A stretch of DNA of 64,000 nucleotides, from positions 744,001 through 808,000 of the forward strand of contig JAADJZ010000003.1 in NCBI GenBank assembly GCA_011032825.1, in the 5' to 3' direction. The number at the start of each line of letters is the position of its first letter. Positions within the stretch are counted from its first letter, which is position 1. The notes beneath the pieces are model-generated. The model saw only the letters and a list, made by a program, of their open reading frames with translations, did not search any database and had not been told where the DNA came from. A program made the position numbers and the translations under genes. Of this stretch, positions 10,919-23,974 are shown in pieces. The DNA comes from Massariosphaeria phaeospora. Its lineage: Eukaryota > Ascomycota > Dothideomycetes > Pleosporales.

Positions 10919-12516
10919 ATGGCTCCCGGCACCATTCAGAGCAACGACACCAGCGCCAGTAATGGAACCAGTCTGAAGCCTACTGCACGCGCATTTCACC
11001 CCACGGGCACGCCAGATCCTTCAAAGTACCATGCTTCGTCGTCAAATGAGGCCGTGAGCACTGAGGCGAAGTTCGCCGCTCATAACTACCACCCTCTACC
11101 TATCGGTATGCGCCAAAGGCTTGCCTACGACCGACTCCACTGACATTGTGTAGTCTTCTCGCGCGCCAGTGGCTGTTCTGTTTGGGACCCCGAAAGCAAA
11201 CACTACCTTGACTTCCTCTCCGCATACAGCGCTGTGAACCAGGGCCATTGCCACCCCGAGCTGGTGAAGGCATTGACAGAACAGGCCTCGAGGCTCACAC
11301 TCAGCAGCCGAGCGTTCTACAACGATGTATTCCCGCGTTTCGCCGAGTTCGCTACAAATCTGTTCGGGTTTGACATGATCTTGCCAATGAATACGGGTGC
11401 AGAAGCGGTCGAGACAGCTGTCAAGATCGGACGCAAATGGGGATACAAAGTGAAAGGCATTCCACAGAATGAGGCTTTGGTATTCTCTGTGCAGGAGAAT
11501 TTCCATGGGCGTACAGTAAGTAGGCCAGCGCATATCTGGAAACACAGACTAATCGAGTTGGCTAGTTTGCCGCTATTACCATGTCCACAGACCCCGAGTC
11601 CCGCGACAATTACGGTCCCTACCTTCCCAACATTGGCAGCGTGTGCCCCACGACCGGGCAGCCGATCAGGTTTAACAACGTCGAAGACTTGCGCGATGTA
11701 CTCGAGCGTCATGGAAAGAAGACCGCTGCATTCATCGTGGAGCCCATACAAGGAGAGGCTGGCATTGTTGTCCCAGACGACAGCTATCTTCGGGAGGTCA
11801 AGGCACTTTGTGAGGAACATAATGTTCTTTTGATTTGCGACGAGATCCAGACCGGCATTGCGCGAACTGGCAAGATGCTCTGCTACGAATGGAGCGGGAT
11901 CAAACCAGACCTTGTCCTGCTTGGTAAGGCTATTTCAGGAGGCATGTATCCCGTCTCATGCGTCTTGGGCTCCAAGGAGGTCATGCTCACGATCGAGCCC
12001 GGCACCCATGGCTCAACCTACGGCGGAAATCCGCTTGGATCGGCTGTGGCTATTCGAGCATTGGAGCTTATCCAGGAAGAAAATATGGTCGAACGCGCTC
12101 AGAGTTTAGGGATCCTTTTCCGTGAGGGACTAAAGAACCTGAACAGCCCAATGATTCAGACCATCCGCGGAAAGGGTTTACTCAATGCTATAGTCATTGA
12201 CGAAAGCAAGACAAACGGTCACAGCGCTTGGGATTTGTGTATGCTCTTTAAAGCGAAGGGATTGTTGGTAGGACGAGCTCTCAAGATTGCTCATGTTAAA
12301 GATGTTGAAAATGCTGACGCCAGAGGACAGGCAAAACCAACTCACCAGAACATCATCCGACTAGCACCACCCCTCGTTATCACGGAAGCAGAGATCGAAA
12401 CCGCGCTCAATATCATCAAAGAGGCAATGGAGGAGCTGCCGAACCTCAAAGGCGCGAGGGAAGACGAAGTGATTCCACCGGGTGAGAAGAACGTACACAT
12501 TGGAGTGGATAACTAG
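10919..12516 (+). CDS. CAR2: Ornithine aminotransferase (class III, PLP-dependent)
   Basis: Exons 10919..11105, 11154..11515, 11566..12516; 499 residues. Family reaction: L-ornithine plus 2-oxoglutarate to glutamate-5-semialdehyde plus glutamate, in arginine catabolism and proline formation. Seen: [18 protein letters not shown] near residue 95, [33 protein letters not shown], the ICDEIQTG cofactor-ring motif, the PLP-binding Lys304 in LLGKAISGG, and [13 protein letters not shown], all characteristic of OAT. The N-terminus (about 55 Ser/Thr-rich residues) lacks a basic amphipathic presequence, so cytosolic location is likely as in yeast Car2. It is longer than the usual 430-450 residues because of this extension, a short insert near residue 425, and a charged tail. 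Start context AACACCATGG is strong. Confidence 0.93.
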
Positions 12517-14310
12517 GCGCGCATGTCTTTTGCGGTAACGTGAAATACAGGCGGATGCGTCAATGAGACTTGGTTTGCAGTTGTGATCTTCCGAAGGGAA
12601 TCTTGGATTGGCATGACAGTGCTCGTCTCGAGAGTCGAGACATACCCAATCGAGGTGTTTAGGGTGAGGATTGTTTTCATATTATACTCGAAGCAAGTTG
12701 CAGGCTGGGTTCTATATCAGCAAACACTTCGTATGCGTGTGAAATCCAGTCTGGACTCAGATATCGTGTGAGAAGGCATCATTCTTTGGGCTCGGAAGGG
12801 TTTTGAAAATCTGAATACATCTTTTGTACCAACACGATTGGCTTATCGTTGGAGATGTACATGAGTACTCTAAATACAGTGTCGAAGGCGATCTGCTTTG
12901 TCCAATGCTGAGCCGCAATGGCCTGTTAATAGAACAGTTGTATGTTGGGTGGAGAATGTTGCATGTTGGATTACATTCTCGCACGAGCGTATTCGTCGAG
13001 CACGCAATGAGATGCCCTGTAGCGCGTATCGGTCGCAACTGCCATTGCTCAGACCCCATGCAGCTGGGCTCTTAAACTTTCCCTTTCGCTCAGCTACAGT
13101 CCATCAAGCTCGTCCTTGGCCTCGCGTTGTTCCTCTTCCTTTGCTCCCTGGGGCCTTCATCATCATCTCAAGAACCGGGCGTATGTACCCGTGGCCAACA
13201 AATTTTTGGCTAACATCTTCTCGGCCGTCGGAGCGCACCGACTTCCGCACCAGCGCTCCCTCGTTGGCGTTCGCATTCGTATACAGTATAAGCGGTCGTC
13301 CTAAGAACTACACCAACTACAGTATGGAGAGCGACCACCTCGCAAGAACAACGCGTTGGGTATGCAGGGCGCAAAAGAGCTATCATGTTCGGCAGTTTTA
13401 GCTAGCTTGTCACCGCCTCAAGCAAACGCACAAGCGCAAGCACTCTGGTATCAAGGCAAAACGTCTCAGGACGCACTTTCGCGGGGCAACAGAATTGGCC
13501 AAGAGGATACATCTATGTCCGACTTATGCGGTCCGGGAGGGGCTGACCTATGCATGTGGTCTTCACCCGGATACAAGTGATGACGATGATCGGGTATGAC
13601 TGGTAAGCCCCACCAAAACAATGTACTATGAACCACCTGCATGGAAAAGCTGTTTTCACAAGTGGTACACAGCTGTCACAGACACAGATCACAGTCCCGG
13701 CCTCCAAGTAGCTTAATCACCTGGGATCATAGCCATCAGCTCCAGTTACCTAAACTCTCGCGTGCAGTCTTTGCTCTCTTCGCTTGCATCGTGTACTGAC
13801 TCGGCTGTCGGGAGTTAGTTGCCGCCGATATACTTTAAAGCGGTCTAAAATTTCTTTGATGATTTGCAACCCCGGATTACCTCCCGCGCCGCTGTATGTC
13901 TAATTGGACAGTTTCTTTAAGTCCGAGTCGAAGCCGGCGTAGCTTGACTCTTGACCTCACCATCCGAAGCTCCGCGGTATATGAATCTCGCCTGCCTGCT
14001 GTCGCGAAGGTGACATGTCCTCCACCGCCCGTTTTGCTGCACAAACTTAGCACCTTGTGACGCGCTTGCCACCATACTTTGGCTTAGTCACCCAAGACCA
14101 GAAAGAAATACAGGACTCTTTCGTCGCTACGTCACCCGTTCGCACCTCGATCATTCACATCCGCGATTCTCTGGACAACAACCGGCTTCCGAGTCCCGAA
14201 CCGTGTGGCGCCCACGGGTGATTTCATTCAGATCTGTGCATCTTCTCAAGAACACAACTTTTCTGGATGCGCCTACCCATAACTTCTAATTGCAGGTGAC
14301 AATAGCGACG
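12517..14310. other. Intergenic 1.8 kb, no supportable gene
   Basis: Contains the 3' flank of the ornithine aminotransferase gene and the promoter and leader of the ABC transporter. A possible leader-intron acceptor (TAATTGCAG|GTGAC) sits at 14287-14300, just before the ABC start. A near-match to a Pdr-type element (TCCGCGGT) is at 13971-13978. Small frames at 12583-13707 show no motif. Confidence 0.5.
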
Positions 14311-17300
14311 ATGTCGTCCCCTTCGCTAGATGAGACGGAGAAAGATTGGCGACTGAACGACCCGCAAGTTGCAATAGAGAGCACCAAACAGTACGAGCCG
14401 ATTAGGACAGAGCCACTTGAAGGCGTGGTCTCAGGGAAAGACCTGGAGGCTAGTACAAGCGGACGCAGCACACGTGGAAATCTTTCGAGGCTTCAGAGTG
14501 GTACCAGCGGGTTCTCCGAAGTCAGCGAGGATGTCTCGGACACGAAAAGCTCGACTACTGTGAGAAAGAAATGGCACAAGAATTTAAACCCTCTGAGATG
14601 GGGAGCGAAACCGCCTCTTCCCAAGACCCGGGAAGTGTGTCCAGAGTACAACGCGGGTTGGTTCAGTTTACTCACGTTCCAGTGGATGTCGCCTCTTATG
14701 ACCGTAAGTAAGTTCAAGTTAATTAACAACCTGTGGCTAATGTTCAATTGCAGGTTGGATACCAACGCCCTCTCGAAGTGAAAGACATATGGACAGTAAA
14801 TCCGAACAGGAGCGCAGATGTCCTAATGGAGAGACTCCAGGTGGCGTTCAAAAGTCGGAGAGAACAAGGCGGTAAACGACCACTCGTAGGCGCTCTATAC
14901 GACACGTTTAAGGTTGAATTCCTCATCGGAGGTTCCTGCCAGTTGCTAGCTAGCGTTATACAAGCGGTCGCACCGTTCGTTCTCCGGTACCTTATCAACT
15001 TTGCTTTACGGGCCTACATCTCGCAGCATAGTGATCAGCCGGCGCCAAATCTCGGAGAAGGAATCGGCCTGGTCATAGGAATCACGGCCATGCAGTTCGT
15101 GCAGAGCTTGGCGACAAATCACTTCATGTATCGCGGGATGATGGTCGGTGGACAAGCAAGAGCTGTGCTAATTGCTGCTATATTCGACAAGGCCATGAAG
15201 CTGTCTGGAAGAGCTAGAGCTGGCGGGACAGCTATTCTAGAGGCACCGCCCCCAGATCTTAAGCCTGGAAGTGAGGCTGAGAAGAAATGGTACAAGAAAC
15301 TTTTGAAGAAGAAGCAGAAAGAGGTGGCCAGTACCAGTGGACAAGGCGTGTCTGGGGATGGTCAGGGTTGGGGTAACGGAAGAATCATCAACTTGATGTC
15401 AACCGATACATACCGCGTCGACCAAGCAAGTGGATTCTTCCACATGATTTGGTGCTCCCCTATCGCGATCCTGATCACAATTGCTCTTCTCCTGGTCAAT
15501 TTAACTTACAGCGCTCTCTCCGGTATTGGGCTTCTGCTCATCACTACGCCACTTCTAGGCCGAGCGGTTAGGTCACTGTTTCGTCGCCGAGTGGACATCA
15601 ACAAGATTACCGACCAACGAGTCAGCCTCACACAGGAGATCCTGCAAGCGGTCCGATTTGTGAAATACTTTGGATGGGAGACGAGCTTCCTTGAACGGGT
15701 GAATTCGATCAGAAAGAAGGAAATCCATGGTATCCAAATGCTATTGGCTATCCGAAATGGCATCCTAGCTGTTGGAATGTCGATGCCTGTCTTCGCATCT
15801 ATGCTTTCCTTCATCACATACTCGCTCACCGACCATGGCCTCGATCCCGCGCCAATTTTCTCATCATTGGCGTTGTTCAACTCCCTCCGTCTTCCGCTGA
15901 ATTTCCTCCCCTTGGTCATCGGCCAAGTCATCGACGCCAATGCGTCCATCAAGCGCATCCAGGAATTCCTAATGGCCGAAGAAGCGCAAGAGGACACAGA
16001 ATGGGACTACAATGCTAGGGAAGCCGTGGTGTTGAAAGATGCCGACTTTACCTGGGAACGCCATCCCACAACAGACGATGGAGATAACCCCGCACCCGGA
16101 GGTTCTGCCGAGAAGAAGTCTGCCAAGGAGAAGAGTAAGAAGGAGAAAGAAACTCGAGCTCTGTCCGAAAAGAATGGAGACAGTAGCAACTCGAGCGACC
16201 ATCAGCTAGCTACAAAGGAAAAGGCGGAGCAACCATTCCAGATAAACGACCTCAGTCTGGCTATCGGCCGGAAGGAGCTGATCGCAGTTATCGGTAGCGT
16301 TGGTTCAGGGAAGAGCTCTTTCCTGGCGGCGTTGGCTGGTGATATGAGGAAAACTAAAGGACATGTCACGATAGGAGCTTCTCGGGCGTTTTGTCCGCAA
16401 TACGCGTGGATACAGAACACTTCGGTCAGAGAAAACATCACCTTCGGCAAAGAGTTCGATCAGCGCTGGTACGATAAGGTCATCGATGCCTGTGCACTCA
16501 GGCCCGATCTCGAGATGCTGCCCAATGGCGACAGCACCGAGATTGGCGAGCGAGGCATAACGGTCTCCGGTGGGCAGAAACAAAGGATGAATATTGCACG
16601 CGCCATCTACTTCGACGCCGACATTGTGCTGATGGATGATCCCCTGTCAGCAGTCGATGCACATGTTGGTCGTCATATCATGGATAACGCCATCTGTGGA
16701 CTCCTGAAAGACAAATGTCGCATTCTAGCAACTCACCAACTGAACGTCCTGAGCCGCTGCGATAGAATTCTATGGGTTGAGCACGGCCATGTCCAGGCGG
16801 TCGACACCTTCGACAATCTAATGTCCAACAATACCGACTTCCAGCACCTGATGACCATGACGGCATCCGAGGAGCGGAAAGAGCCCGGTGAAGCTGTGGA
16901 TGAGGATGAAGTCGAGGTTGAAAAAAAGACTGCTAAAAAGAGCAAGAAACAGAAAAAGGCGGTGGCATTGATGCAAGAGGAAGACCGAGCCGTCAAGAGC
17001 GTGACGTGGGACGTGTGGATTGCGTACATCAAAGCGGGTGGAGGTCTATGGGTGGGACCTCTCATCTTCGGTCTCCTTGTTCTCTCTCAAGGTGCTAACA
17101 TTGCTACGAGCTTGTGGCTGTCGTGGTGGACGTCGAACAAATTCGGGTACAGCGAAGGAGTATACGTAAGTGTCTGCCACCCATTCTTCTGTTTTTGACT
17201 AACCACTGTAGATTGGTGTATACTCTGTTCTTGGAGCTTCGCAAGCCTTGCTCATGTTTGCCTTCTCGATCGCAGTCTCCATCTTCGGAACGGAGGCGGG

Positions 17301-18795
17301 CAAGGTCATGTTGAATCGAGCCATCACCCGCGTCCTTCGAGCCCCCATGTCCTTCTTCGACACCACGCCACTAGGCCGCATCACAAACCGCTTCTCCAAG
17401 GACATCGATGTTATGGACAATACGTTGACCGATGCAATCCGCATGTACTTTCTCACGCTCGCCATGATCATATCCGTCTTCATCCTCATCATTTCGTACT
17501 ACTACTACTACGCTATTGCGTTGGGTCCACTCTTCATACTCTTCCTCTTCTCGGCCGGATACTACAGAGCGTCGGCCCGGGAAGTCAAGCGACACGAATC
17601 CGTTCTCCGTAGTAGCGTGTTTGCGCGCTTCAGCGAGTCCGTCATGGGGACACCCACGATCCGCGCGTACGGACTTCAGAAGCAGTTTTCCCGAACAGTC
17701 CGCAATGCCATCGACGACATGAACAGCGCCTATTATCTGACCTTTGCCAATCAGCGTTGGCTCAGTGTGCGGCTTGACGTTATTGGCATCCTGCTTGTTT
17801 TCACTACCGGTATCCTGGTCGTCACGTCTCGGTTCTCGGTCAACCCCAGTATCGCCGGGCTGGTTCTCTCGTACATCTTGACTATTGTGCAGATGATTCA
17901 GTTCACTGTTCGCCAGCTCGCAGAAGTAGAGAATAACATGAATGCAACCGAACGAATTCACCATTACGGCACGCAGCTCGAGGAGGAGCCTCCGTTGCAT
18001 CTGGGCGACGTCAGATCGACGTGGCCAGAGCACGGTGAGATTGTCTTCGACAACGTCCAGATGCGCTACAGAGACGGGCTGCCGTTGGTGCTGAAAGGCT
18101 TCGGCATGCATGTGAAGGCGGGCGAGCGGATCGGAGTTGTTGGTCGCACAGGTGCTGGCAAGTCTAGTATCATGAGCACACTCTTCCGCCTGGTGGAACT
18201 GTCAGGAGGCAGCATCACCATCGACGGAGTCAACATCGCGACGGTCGGACTCCACGATCTTCGGTCCAAGCTGGCCATCATCCCGCAGGACCCAACTCTT
18301 TTCAAGGGCACCATCCGATCTAACCTAGACCCCTTCAACGAATACAGCGATCTGGATCTCTGGTCGGCACTGCGCCAGGCAGATCTCGTGTCCAACGACG
18401 CAGCCATGGAGGACAAATCGGGCCGCATCCATCTAGACTCTGTGGTGGAGGAGGAGGGGCTAAACTTCTCGCTAGGGCAGCGCCAACTGATGGCGCTTGC
18501 GCGCGCGCTGGTCCGCGGCTCCCAAATCATCGTGTGCGACGAAGCGACGTCGTCGGTCGACTTCGAGACGGACCAGAAGATCCAGCAAACCATCATCGAC
18601 GGCTTCAAGGGCAAGACGCTGCTCTGCATTGCGCATCGCCTCAAGACGATCATTCGCTACGACCGCATCTGTGTCATGGACGCGGGCTCCATCGCGGAGC
18701 TCGACACCCCGCTGCGTCTTTATGATGCCGGCGGCGTGTTTAGGAGCATGTGCGATGGCAGCGGCATTCGGAGGGACGACTTCTTTGAGAAGTAG
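14311..18795 (+). CDS. YOR1: YOR1-like ABCC multidrug exporter
   Basis: Exons 14311..14703, 14754..17165, 17212..18795; 1462 residues. A full-size ABC exporter, TMD1-NBD1-TMD2-NBD2, without the extra TMD0 of long MRPs, as in yeast Yor1. The family exports drugs and organic anions at the plasma membrane. NBD1: Walker A GSVGSGKSS (645-653), signature VSGGQKQR (about 735), Walker B IVLMDDPLSAVD (about 755); the catalytic Glu is replaced by Asp, as is normal for ABCC NBD1. NBD2: Walker A GRTGAGKSS (1246-1254), signature FSLGQRQ (about 1354), Walker B IIVCDEATSSVD (about 1374) with the intact Glu. The TMD1-NBD1 linker contains a long charged KE-rich insert (around residues 575-620), and the NBD1-TMD2 linker is Lys/Glu-rich. 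The intron acceptor at 14753 precedes VGYQRPLEVKDIW. Confidence 0.93.
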
Positions 18796-20372
18796 GTAAT
18801 GATGAGGACGGATAGCTATAAAATAATATAATACCGCGGCTGGGCAGGTTGGGTCTCGGACAGGGGGGTACACACTATGCGACACGGCATTTTCAGAAAT
18901 TGCAGGTGCATTCGAACCGGCGTTCAAAGAGAGCGGTTTTCGGCTTTCGGCGCAATCACTTTCAATGGGGATGTCATATGGACGGGTAGCAGAGCGTATG
19001 GAGTACATATATCCAATACTCAATCAGGGATATTGGGAATGAACATGCTTCCCTCACTTCTCGTCTATCGATATCCGAGTCTTGAATCTGCCGCTCAGAG
19101 AGGCGTATCATCCGCTGCACTATGTGGTACGTACGGAGTACCTAGGTAGGTAGTTCGCAGAATTAGCTTATCTAGCATGCTCTAGACTTTTACCCCACGC
19201 ATCACGATATGTGTGAAGCCGTCGCCAGCGGGGTCGCGTTGGCCGGCTCGCACAAGGTTTTGCCGTCGCCGTCACGTCAGGCAGGCACCACCGCAGGCGT
19301 CCTTCCCTGTTTGGCACTGCTGTGACGCTCAGCCGCCCGCGTGGAGGATTGGTGGCGCGGCTAAGATATGGCGCTTGGCCGCATGCAGCCTAGCCAGGAC
19401 TGGGTGGCACCATGTTGCACACCAAGATGCGTCGTGGCGGCAAGCTTGTGCAGCCGCAAAGGCCTGGGCTTGCGACTTTCGAGACTTGCAGGGCTAGTTT
19501 GGGCTCGCGCTGTGGAGGTGCGGCTTCAGGTTGTCGCTCGTGTTCGCTGCTCTGCTCAGGGACGCGCGCCGGCCTGCGTTGTGGATCGTGGCTAGGCAAT
19601 GGCGTGCAGACGTGACGGGCTCACCGCACGCTTGGTCGCCACCTGCCGATGTTTCTTGACGTGTGCCGGTGCGAGCGGGTGCTCTGGCACAACGGGTGTG
19701 CTGTGTTTGTGATCGCGCAACTTGAATTGCAGTGGGTTGATTGCTGTGGGTTGATGAGGGCGACCCGTGGACCGTCGACCAGTTCTGTCGCAGACGCCGT
19801 TCGGCTGGTGGAGCCTCGTCGAATCAGCGCCGTTGACGCACCGACGCGCGAGCTCCATCGGGCTAGCCGCGCTAGGGTGATCGGAGCCCTTGCCCCAGGC
19901 CCTCTGCGACACCAGCCGCTTTTTCCCAAGCACAGGCTCGGAACTCTCCTCTTCTAAACCTCTGCGCTCCTTTTCTTGCGTGTCGGCCGCACTCTCGCTA
20001 CACCTATCTACCTTTCGAGCCTGCACCCGTCCCATCTTCACTTCGTCATTTCCGTTCTCCTCACTTCCAACTTGCAGCAATTGTGGTAGCTGACGCTGGC
20101 CGACGCCCCTCGTACCACCGCACCATCGATCGAACCTGCCCTTTGCAATTGACCAGCGGAACCCACGAGCCAAGCGCAAACGTCATCCGTGTCCGTCCAT
20201 GACACTTGCCCCGTGCAACGGACCAAGCATCGCCTCTTAAAGGTCACACAGCGCCCGCCCAGTCACTCCGTCTACACTTTTCCACCAAAGACACCCGTCT
20301 CCAGTGCTGTCCAGGCAAACAGCGAGCGAGCACCACCGGTCCCCTGCCCGAGTCGCCCTCCGAGACCCAGCA
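18796..20372. other. Intergenic 1.6 kb including a long leader
   Basis: 3' flank of the ABC transporter and upstream region of the small membrane protein. From about 19950 to 20372 the plus strand is C- and CT-rich, as in a long fungal 5' leader. The long minus-strand frame 19592-20179 has no recognisable motif and lies antisense to this leader, so I do not call it a gene. Confidence 0.5.
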
Positions 20373-20930
20373 ATGGCAGCAAACGAGGAGAAACCCGTGT
20401 CGTTCGGTGCCACCATTGAAGGCCGTACAAACCCCCAAGTCGACCTGCGGTCCCCACCGTCGAACGACTCCAACATGTCGGCACCCACAGAGAAGGCCCC
20501 GGGCTTCGACTCATCAAACCCTTACTCTGCCTTCTACAAGCACCCGGACGCACGCCGCTCGACCGACGGCAGTGCACCCCCGAGCAAGACGCACCTCGGC
20601 CTCACTGTCCAGGAGCGAGACCTCGAGGCGGGCCCTCCTCTGTCGGCTGCCTCGACCCAACAACCGAAGGTATCCGTCGATGGCCGCGTCAAGGAGTGCA
20701 CCATGTGGCCGTCAAAGCAGGCCGTCATGGACAAGAGGAAGACAAGCAAGCGGGCCCGTGGCTGCAATCTGTTCAAGAACCTGAACAGCAAGCAGAGACT
20801 TTGGGTTAAGATCGTCATCGCTCTCATCATCGTCGCTGCGGCAGTGGGCTTGGGTGTTGGCATATCACGAGCAGTCGGCGGAGGTGTCTGGTCAGGCGAC
20901 GGTCAGAGCAAGACGATTCCGAACAACTAG
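20373..20930 (+). CDS. Small single-pass membrane protein, function unknown
   Basis: Intronless, 185 residues, ATG in AGCAATGGC context. The first 125 residues are polar, Pro/Ser-rich and probably disordered. A strongly basic stretch (KRKTSKRARGCNLFKNLNSKQR) precedes one transmembrane helix, IVIALIIVAAAVGLGVGISRAV, near residues 150-172, with small-residue spacing that would allow helix packing. A short polar tail follows. The basic cytosolic flank predicts N-in, C-out topology. I do not recognise the family. Base composition and codon use match its neighbours, and the C-rich leader supports expression, so I take it as a real gene. Confidence 0.7.
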   Translation: MAANEEKPVSFGATIEGRTNPQVDLRSPPSNDSNMSAPTEKAPGFDSSNPYSAFYKHPDARRSTDGSAPPSKTHLGLTVQERDLEAGPPLSAASTQQPKVSVDGRVKECTMWPSKQAVMDKRKTSKRARGCNLFKNLNSKQRLWVKIVIALIIVAAAVGLGVGISRAVGGGVWSGDGQSKTIPNN

Positions 20931-23226
20931 GCCTCCAAGTACATCTGTGCAGGTCAGTGCATCCGCTCGGCTGTGTGGAGCAATAGCTGACTGTCTTAGA
21001 ATTCGCCGAACTCCGTACGCCCGCCACTTACTCATCCGCTATGCATATCCCAGCATTATTTGCATGGACTGGCTTATCGCTAGCCAATTTACGACCCACA
21101 TATATACCTTTCTGGACTCAGCGTCTCGAGGAATCGTAATAACTTTATACGTACACCGGATCGTCCGCACACAGCGACGTCTTCTTGAACATAGGCCACC
21201 TTACCTTCCTCACGAGTCCCTACAATGCCTTCACACATCGCCCTAAGCATTGATTTGCTTAGATTGAAGCCACAGAAACCATACTGGCGATTCAGGTTCT
21301 GTCCTGCCCACGCACGCTTTCCGGGCGTTACGACTCATCACATACTTGCTTTAGTAGAGCCTTTTCGATATCCCCTTATTCCCTTGTGTCTATTACTTTT
21401 TCGGCGCTGTAAATATCCTTCCGTTTGATTCGATGGGGCGGCTAAGGCGTATAATGGCAATGGCAATGGGTCACACACAAAGTTCTTAGCATCGGCATGG
21501 CATGGCGGGAGGGCGAGGGTGGAGGGGTGGTGCTGTGTTAGAAGTTTTTTCAGCGGGGTACCCCGAGTTAGAGCATTGCTCACGCGCGATGGGATGTGTT
21601 TGTTGATGGAGAATTCAATCACGAACGTTCACACATTGGCATATGGGGAGAATTGCTTGCGAGTGCTGTTGCGGTGCGTGATGTTGACGTCACGTAGGCT
21701 TACAGTGTGTCTAGGTGCACATCGGAAACAAAGTAAGTTCGGTTCTACTTGCCCCTGGACGGTACTTTGGTACGTGGAGCGCGTCAGCATGATGCATGAT
21801 GCGGCTGTTGATTGCCGCGTTTCACGGTAGAAATACCTTTGTAAGACAACTAAACGGAAACGGACCCACTTTCTTCTGCGATCGTTCTGCCCCTTTGCTA
21901 TCGGTTTCGTTCCGCGATTCTCCGCGCTTGAAGACGCGTCATTTTTGACTGGGCTAAGAACAGACGATAGAGCGTCTGCTGGGTTTATTATCGGACTGTG
22001 GTACGAGTGTGTTGGATCTGGTCGAGTGGGCGTGGAGTTCGTACGCATTGGCATGGGATGACGTGGATATGGACATGGGCTGTTAGGGTTCGACGTCAGC
22101 GTTGTGGGGTGGGTTTTTTGGCGGAGGGTGAGATGCGTGTTTCAGAGGGGGTAGGGTGAGTGAGTGGAGTGTGTGTGCGGGGACGGAAACGGAAACGGAA
22201 ACGGAGCGGGAACGGAGCAGGGGAATATGTATGCCGTGGTGGAAAATTGGGTAGATGGTTTTGGATTGGAGGGTAGGGAGGGGAGGTAGAGGTAGAGGAG
22301 GGGTAGGAAGTACGCAGATGGGTTGGTTTGGAGGTTGTTGGAGTTTTAGGGAGCGGTTTTGGTATTCGAAATAAACAAAAACTCTACTACAAAGAAGGAA
22401 GTTTTCGTAAGCTCTAAGCTAAAGAACTAGTCTATTTTGTTTTGGTAGAACTCTCTGAACTGCGGTTTTGTTATGATGACTCGTATGAAATCGTCCTTCC
22501 TGATACGTTGGGTAGGTATTTGTTTGTTTTTTAACAATGTAGTTTATAGACGGGATGAATGAAGTAGTTATGGGGAACTTGAACTAAACGAAACATGACT
22601 GGCTAATTGCTAGGTTAGTGTTGTTGGAGTAGGACTGATGCCTTTGAGGGATGTTGTCATGGATTGATTATAGCTAGTAGTTTGAAGTAAGTAAGTGTAT
22701 GAACAGTATAGGCAAAGAGACTAGTAGAAGTAGAGTACAGTTGGATTGGATTGGATTGTGACCGCTTTGAGCGAGGCAGGTTGGACATGGTGGATGATAT
22801 AGTCGGTGTTGAAAAGGCATTGTTTGATTAATTGATTCGATTGATTCGAATTCAAAAGATGTAGAGGATAGAGTGGTTGAGAAAAGCATTGCAAATAACA
22901 AGCTCGAAACACTATATAATATGAATGCATACAGTAAACAGCAGGCTGAAGAACTAGAAAGTACTTCTATGCGCAAAGCAATTGCATACAAGTAGGAAAG
23001 TAGAAGCAAATCAATCGCAGACTAAAGAGACGTGAGACGTGAGCCGTCAGCTCGTCCAGTTCGTCCAAAAGCTCATTGCTCTGGGATCGTGTACGCCCTG
23101 GCACCGAGATGAGATGGGGAGACAAATTGCCTCCTAGATACATGCAGTTAGTTCGAAGGAGATGCTAGGAAAGGGGAGAGAATGGGAAGTAATGTGAAGT
23201 GAGGTTTGGGACTTCAGAGCAGTACT
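20931..23226. other. Intergenic 2.3 kb between convergent genes, G/T-rich
   Basis: No supportable gene. From about 22070 to 22360 the plus strand is strongly G-rich, with a short hexamer array (three ACGGAA-type units near 22183-22201). From 22370 to 23030 it is AT-richer, with ATTGGATTGG and TTGATTCGA simple duplications near 22740 and 22830. Minus-strand frames at 21629-22054 and 22674-23009 look like chance. Confidence 0.5.
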
Positions 23227-23811
23227 TTACTGCCCCTCAACCCGCAACACGCCCTCCCAAACCTTCACATCGTCCTGCCGCACCAACCGCGGCCGCATCC
23301 CCACTGGATACTTCGTCCCCACCACGACGCCCTCCTGCGCGCGCGGCACAAACCACACCTCCGGCCGCGTCTGGCACTCCTCGCGCTCCCGGAAGGACTC
23401 ATCCTTCTTCAATATCTTAGAAATTTGGAGCAGGCCGCACTCGTGGTACTCGAGCTCCACCTCTCCAGCCGCTTCCCGAGCCCGGAGCCGTTCTTCATAC
23501 TTCCGCGTACTTTCCGCCTGTTCGACCTCACGCTGGGCCCTGCGCTCAGCGTCCTTCTGCAGCTTCGCCTCCCAGCGGCGGCGGCCGTCTTCGCGGCTGG
23601 CGGCGATTTGCTCGCGCGTCATACCGCGGGGGAAGAAGCTGAGGCCTTCGGGGTCGGCGGCGCGGCGGGCGCGGGCTTTGGCGATGCCTTGCTCCATGGT
23701 CATGGGGGGCTCGTTGGGGCCGAAGATGCAGTCGCGGGCCTTGCGTGCGTAGTGCCGGATTGAATGCATTGCGCGGTGGTAGATGGGGATTGGGTGCTTA
23801 TGGTGGACCAT
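23227..23811 (-). CDS. Basic coiled-coil protein, function unknown
   Basis: 194 residues from the ATG at 23811 (MVHHKHPIPIYHRAMHS). Highly charged: a helical, Arg/Glu/Ala-rich central part (residues about 50-125, with many EAR/REQ repeats) predicts a coiled coil, followed by a more globular C-terminus with WFVPRAQEGVVVGTKYPVG. No signal peptide or membrane segment. I do not recognise it. A likely leader intron (23916..23842; donor GTATCT, branch GCTAACAC, acceptor CAACCAG) lies just upstream, and a TATATAAA box lies at 23967-23974, which supports the start and the reality of the gene. It is the downstream member of three short minus-strand genes. Confidence 0.68.
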   Translation of the reverse strand: MVHHKHPIPIYHRAMHSIRHYARKARDCIFGPNEPPMTMEQGIAKARARRAADPEGLSFFPRGMTREQIAASREDGRRRWEAKLQKDAERRAQREVEQAESTRKYEERLRAREAAGEVELEYHECGLLQISKILKKDESFREREECQTRPEVWFVPRAQEGVVVGTKYPVGMRPRLVRQDDVKVWEGVLRVEGQ

Positions 23812-23841
23812 TTTGAGACCGGTAGTAGATTCGTCGGTGAC

Positions 23842-23916
23842 CTGGTTGTGTGTTAGCTTTGTCAAGCTGAGCTGTGAATACAGTAAAGTGAGTGGTAATG
23901 TTGACCGCTCAGATAC
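23842..23916 (-). other. Probable 5'-leader intron of the coiled-coil gene
   Basis: 75 nt with donor GTATCT, a CTAAC branch site 16 nt from the CAG acceptor, and typical fungal size. It lies between the TATA box and the ATG, so it would not change the protein. Confidence 0.45.
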
Positions 23917-23966
23917 TGCAAATAGAAAGAGTGTGATGATGGTCGATATACTCGGAAGTTCTTGCG

Positions 23967-23974
23967 TTTATATA
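23967..23974 (-). promoter_or_regulatory. TATA box of the coiled-coil gene
   Basis: Perfect TATATAAA on the minus strand, 156 bp upstream of the ATG and about 50 bp upstream of the proposed leader intron. Consistent with a TATA-type promoter. Confidence 0.5.

Noticed and set aside
13971..13978. TCCGCGGT as a Pdr1/Pdr3-type element for the YOR1-like gene
   Set aside because: One mismatch to TCCGYGGA, 333 bp upstream, and filamentous fungi do not clearly use this element; too weak to call.
19592..20179. 195-residue minus-strand frame
   Set aside because: Composition follows the GC-rich leader of the opposite gene, no motif or TM segment, no splice partner.
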